47,589 nucleotides of DNA, taken from NCBI GenBank assembly GCA_016936075.1, contig JAFGPS010000128.1, positions 1-47,589 of the forward strand. Direction: 5' to 3'. Below the pieces are notes generated by a model. It ran no database searches. It worked only from the letters and a program-made list of their open reading frames with translations, and was not told where the DNA came from. The DNA is from Sedimentisphaerales bacterium. GTDB lineage: Bacteria > Planctomycetota > Phycisphaerae > Sedimentisphaerales > Anaerobacaceae. A program made the position numbers and the translations under genes. Shown here in pieces: positions 44,447 to 47,589 of the stretch. How positions within the stretch are numbered: position 1 is the first letter of the stretch; the number at the start of each line of letters is the position of its first letter.

Positions 44447-46165
44447 ATGGATCAGATAGCCGTTGAAAATAAAATGCAGCTTGGACAGCTATTACTTGCA
44501 AGAGATATTGTCTCTCAAGAGCAAATAGATGCTGCATTGTCTGAGCAGAAAGAAAAGGGCCATCGCAAGCTGCTTGGCGAGCTTCTTGTAGAGATGGGAT
44601 ACTGTACAGAAAATCAGATTGCTTCTGCTCTTGCCCAGGGTTATGGTGTGCCTTACGCTCAGGTAGGTCCGAAGATTTGTGATCCTAAAGTGCTTGAGAT
44701 ATTACCAAGAGAATTTCTCGAAGAGCATATTGTCCTACCGCTTTTTAAGGTGAATAATACACTTACAGTAGCTATATGTGAACCGGCAAATGTATTTCTT
44801 ATAGATGAAATAGAGCGAATCAGCGGCTGTAAGGTTCAAATTGTATGTTCAACTGCTAAAGATATAAAAGCAACTATACAGGCATATTTACCTTCTGAGA
44901 ATGTTTTCGTAATCGATGATATAATTGACGATGAAGGTTTGGAAGACTTCACTTTAATTGAAAATATCACACAGGATATAAGCAATCTTGAAGAAGTAGC
45001 AGGCCAGTCGCCGGTTGTTAAGCTTGTAAATTATCTGCTTTATAATGCTGTCAGAGAAAATGCAAGCGATATTCATATTGAGCCGGACGACAAAAAACTT
45101 AGAGTTCGATATCGGGTGGACGGAAAGTTATACGAAAAAATGCGTCCTCCGCATCAAATGCATTCGGCAATCGTATCACGTATTAAAATTATGGCCGAGC
45201 TTGATATTGCTCAGCGACGATTACCTCAGGATGGAGGAATCCATGTTTTAATGGAAGGAAGGCCGGTTGACCTCAGAGTTTCAGTAATGCCGGGTAACTA
45301 CGGCGAGAAAGTAGTAATAAGAGTAATTGATCCTCATAAAATGCTTTATACTCTTGAGTCGCTCGGTTTTACATACAATAATCTTCAATTATTTAGAAAA
45401 GTAATACAGGCTCCGAATGGAATTGTATTGGTTACAGGACCAACTGGTTCAGGGAAAAATACGACATTATACGCAGCACTTTCAGAATTAAATAGTGAAG
45501 ATGCAAATATATGTACAGTCGAAGACCCGGTTGAATGTAATATCTCAGGTATTAACCAGTTTCAGGTTAATCAGGCAGCAGGATTTATGTTCTCTAATGC
45601 TCTGAGAAGTTTGTTAAGACAGGATCCTGATATTATAATGGTAGGTGAAATCCGTGACGAAAATACGGCAAATATAGCAGTTCAGGCCGCTCTTACAGGT
45701 CACCTGGTATTGTCAACATTACATACAAATGATGCACCTGGTGCAGTAACAAGGTTAGTTGATTTGGGAGTTGCTCCATATCTTGTTAGTGCTTCGCTAA
45801 TAGCCGTTGTAGCACAACGGCTTGTAAGAAAGATATGCTCAAACTGTAAGACTGAATATGAACCAGCGGCCAGTCTAAGAAAAGCTATTGAAAAATCAGG
45901 CGAAAAAGGGCAGAAGTATTATCGTGGTGTAGGATGCAAAAAGTGTAGAAATACAGGATATTCCGGACGAATTGCCATTCATGAACTATTTGTTCCGGAT
46001 GATGAAATTCTGGGGCAAATTACAGATGGCATAAGCTTGAAAAAGCTTCGAAATTTAACGATACAGAAGGGAATGGTTTCTCTGGAAAAAGATGGTATCG
46101 AAAAAGTTCAGGCCGGGATTATTTCAATTGAAGAAGTGTTGAGAACTACTCAAATAGGAATTTAA
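44447..46165 (+). CDS. PilB/GspE-type assembly ATPase with MshEN-like N-terminal domain
   Basis: 572 residues. N-terminal MshEN/T2SSE_N-like domain (about 5-150; LGQLLLARDIVSQEQIDAAL and LGELLVEMGYCTENQIASALAQ are two repeats of the c-di-GMP-binding pattern, but with Gln at the first Arg). The ATPase domain is at about 190-570: Walker A GPTGSGKN, Asp box EDPVE, Walker B RQDPDIIMVGEIRD, His box LSTLHTNDAPGAV. A tetracysteine zinc motif (CSNCKTEY...CKKCRNTGY) sits at about 463-509. The Walker A residue after Lys337 is Asn338 rather than Ser or Thr. It powers pilin assembly in the inner membrane. The region upstream (44405-44446) holds no other gene. Confidence 0.95.
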   Translation: MDQIAVENKMQLGQLLLARDIVSQEQIDAALSEQKEKGHRKLLGELLVEMGYCTENQIASALAQGYGVPYAQVGPKICDPKVLEILPREFLEEHIVLPLFKVNNTLTVAICEPANVFLIDEIERISGCKVQIVCSTAKDIKATIQAYLPSENVFVIDDIIDDEGLEDFTLIENITQDISNLEEVAGQSPVVKLVNYLLYNAVRENASDIHIEPDDKKLRVRYRVDGKLYEKMRPPHQMHSAIVSRIKIMAELDIAQRRLPQDGGIHVLMEGRPVDLRVSVMPGNYGEKVVIRVIDPHKMLYTLESLGFTYNNLQLFRKVIQAPNGIVLVTGPTGSGKNTTLYAALSELNSEDANICTVEDPVECNISGINQFQVNQAAGFMFSNALRSLLRQDPDIIMVGEIRDENTANIAVQAALTGHLVLSTLHTNDAPGAVTRLVDLGVAPYLVSASLIAVVAQRLVRKICSNCKTEYEPAASLRKAIEKSGEKGQKYYRGVGCKKCRNTGYSGRIAIHELFVPDDEILGQITDGISLKKLRNLTIQKGMVSLEKDGIEKVQAGIISIEEVLRTTQIGI

Positions 46166-46195
46166 ACCTCTTGTTTTATTCATAAGGTTAAAAAA

Positions 46196-47449
46196 ATGGC
46201 TGTTTCAATATCAAAAAACGCTAATAATTCAAATAGAGAAGGAAAATCTTCTCATAGTAGTTCGAGCAATAATCCAGAATACGGTTTTAATATGAATGTT
46301 AATGAAGATATATTACAAGATCCGAAATTTAATACTCATTCTTCAGATCGCTTATTTAGTGATATGAAACCTGTTAATTCTAATTTGATGAATGCAAAAG
46401 TAAAATCGTCCGAGCTTATCCTTTTTACAACGCAATTATCTGTAATGCTTGATAGCGGTGTTGTACTTAGTGACGCGCTTGATGCTATTGCTGAGCAGGC
46501 TGAAAATGGATCATTAAAATTAATAATTACAAATGTCGCGGCGGTAGTAAAAGGAGGAGAGAGATTTTCAAAAGCTCTCACTCAATATCCGAAAGTTTTC
46601 AATTCGATGTTTATCAGCATGGTCAAAGCTTCAGAGGCATCCGGAAGAATGGCAGAAATGCTCAATGTGCTCAGCGGATATTTAAGTTTTGAAGCTGAAA
46701 CACGAAAACGTATTAAAGGTGCGCTTACATATCCATTCATCATGGCTCTCATGGCTGTCGCTGCTACTGGGACACTCATGTTTTTTGTCCTGCCAAGATT
46801 TATGGGAATTTATGAATCTAAAGGCGCTGCTCTACCAAAAATAACTCAAATCCTGGTCAATTTCAGCAAAATACTGGGTAGTTTCGAAAAAATGACTATT
46901 ATTATAACTACACTGATTGTATTTTCAGTCTTTTTCTACTATTGGTCGAAAACCGTTTCGGGCAGGAGGGTAATAGACCTTCTAAAAATTAGAACTCCTG
47001 TTATTGGGACCATGTTTATTGATACTGTAGTTACCAGAAGCATGCGTATTATGGCAACGATGATAAATACTGGTGTGAACCTGCTCGATTCAATTCAAGT
47101 TATTCAGGGGGCTTGTGATAATTATTATTTTCAGCGTCTTTGGATGGGAGTTGACGAAAAAATAAAAGATGGATATCAGTTGTCAGAATCAATAATAATT
47201 ACACAAAACGAAGAATTAATAGCTCCGGGAATTATTCAGATGATTCGTGCAGGCGAAAAGAGTGGCAAGCTTGGTGAAGTTTGCGATAAAGTGTCTGTTT
47301 TTTATGAGAAAAAACTTGAATCTTCAATCAGAAATGTCATGGCGCTTATAGAGCCAATAATGATAACAGTTTTAGGAGGTATTATTGGGACGATTGCTAT
47401 AGCATTACTCTTGCCTGTATTTAGGATTTCAACTGTTATTGCACATTGA
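46196..47449 (+). CDS. PilC/GspF-type inner-membrane platform protein
   Basis: 417 residues. An N-terminal Ser/Asn-rich cytoplasmic tail (1-~60) is unusual. Two GspF repeats (about 72-195 and 275-400) carry the motif pattern LFTTQLSVMLDSGVVLSDALDAI. Three transmembrane helices are at about 178-198, 222-245 and 385-412. It organises pilin polymerisation with the ATPase and PilM-O platform. The gene lies 30 bases behind the ATPase gene and ends the pilus locus within the window. Confidence 0.95.
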   Translation: MAVSISKNANNSNREGKSSHSSSSNNPEYGFNMNVNEDILQDPKFNTHSSDRLFSDMKPVNSNLMNAKVKSSELILFTTQLSVMLDSGVVLSDALDAIAEQAENGSLKLIITNVAAVVKGGERFSKALTQYPKVFNSMFISMVKASEASGRMAEMLNVLSGYLSFEAETRKRIKGALTYPFIMALMAVAATGTLMFFVLPRFMGIYESKGAALPKITQILVNFSKILGSFEKMTIIITTLIVFSVFFYYWSKTVSGRRVIDLLKIRTPVIGTMFIDTVVTRSMRIMATMINTGVNLLDSIQVIQGACDNYYFQRLWMGVDEKIKDGYQLSESIIITQNEELIAPGIIQMIRAGEKSGKLGEVCDKVSVFYEKKLESSIRNVMALIEPIMITVLGGIIGTIAIALLLPVFRISTVIAH

Positions 47450-47457
47450 TAAGAAAA

Positions 47458-47497
47458 GGACCTATACCGAAAACAATCAGTATAGGCCCATATTTTT
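47458..47497 (+). terminator. Terminator after the platform gene
   Basis: GGaCCTATAC...GTATAGGcCC: stem CCTATAC (47461-47467) with GTATAGG (47480-47486), 12-base loop, extended by two G-C pairs after a mismatch, followed by ATATTTTT. It marks the end of the operon. Confidence 0.75.
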
Positions 47498-47512
47498 GTA
47501 ATTCTTCAGTAC

Positions 47513-47540
47513 TATCGTTTATACATATTATCAAACGATA
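47513..47540 (+). repeat. Inverted repeat TATCGTTT/AAACGATA
   Basis: Perfect 8-bp repeat with a 12-base loop (47521-47532), 64 bases after the last gene. Possible operator or second transcript end; no gene follows within the window. Confidence 0.4.
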
Positions 47541-47589
47541 ACACTGCAATAATTAATCATACTTCTTATGGATTCGGATTAGCTAAGTA

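Noticed and set aside
1..47589. CRISPR array, prophage or restriction island
   Set aside because: No regularly spaced repeats, phage structural genes, integrase or methyltransferase are visible anywhere in the window.

Overview
The window is an AT-rich bacterial chromosome segment, densely coded on both strands, with no rRNA, tRNA, CRISPR array or prophage visible. Several features point to Planctomycetes, most likely a Phycisphaerae-type lineage. They are pseudopilin-type proteins, a relic of the family that ends in an H-X9-DG-like tail, 'YYWRVDE' repeat domains behind an alkaline phosphatase, LamG fusions, and a HYExxF/PD-(D/E)XK-like orphan. The lineage call is inference from protein style, not from a marker gene.

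Left part (1-7.0 kb): a secreted, C-terminally anchored unknown protein; a RAYT-type transposase gene bracketed by inverted repeats; a promoter plus ykgJ-like/hisS pair; a nuclease-fold orphan; a secreted unknown protein followed by an ECF sigma factor, a probable zinc-finger anti-sigma factor and a tiny lipoprotein. Middle part (7-15.5 kb): a compact tripartite efflux operon (HlyD/MacA-like adaptor, ABC ATPase, MacB-like permease, TolC-like lipoprotein), a membrane protein, and on the other strand acpS with a parvulin-type lipoprotein and a small beta-barrel-like lipoprotein. Then come a decayed pseudogene, mfd (minus), a large secreted alkaline phosphatase (plus) and sppA (plus). 24.5-28.5 kb (minus) is a two-component cluster: a three-PAS soluble histidine kinase, two NarL-type regulators and a receiver that has lost its phospho-acceptor aspartate.

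Right part (28.8-47.5 kb, plus) is the most striking region. An ECF-like sigma factor with a ~300-residue unknown C-terminal extension lies upstream of a complete type IV pilus/type II secretion-like locus. It contains a highly expressed-looking major pseudopilin with a long structured leader and its own terminator, then minor pseudopilins. One of these is a GspK/PilX-like protein fused to a LamG lectin-like domain. PilM/N/O/P-like platform proteins and a secretin follow. Between the secretin and the ATPase/platform genes (pilB/gspE, pilC/gspF) sits a four-gene signalling cassette: histidine kinase, CheY-like receiver, GAF-HD-GYP c-di-GMP phosphodiesterase and STAS protein. The ATPase carries an MshEN-type N-terminal domain, the class known to bind c-di-GMP, and an unusual asparagine in its Walker A motif.

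Together the right part reads as one self-contained machine for building a pilus or secretion pseudopilus whose tip may carry a carbohydrate-binding domain. The local two-component/c-di-GMP/STAS module probably sets assembly activity.
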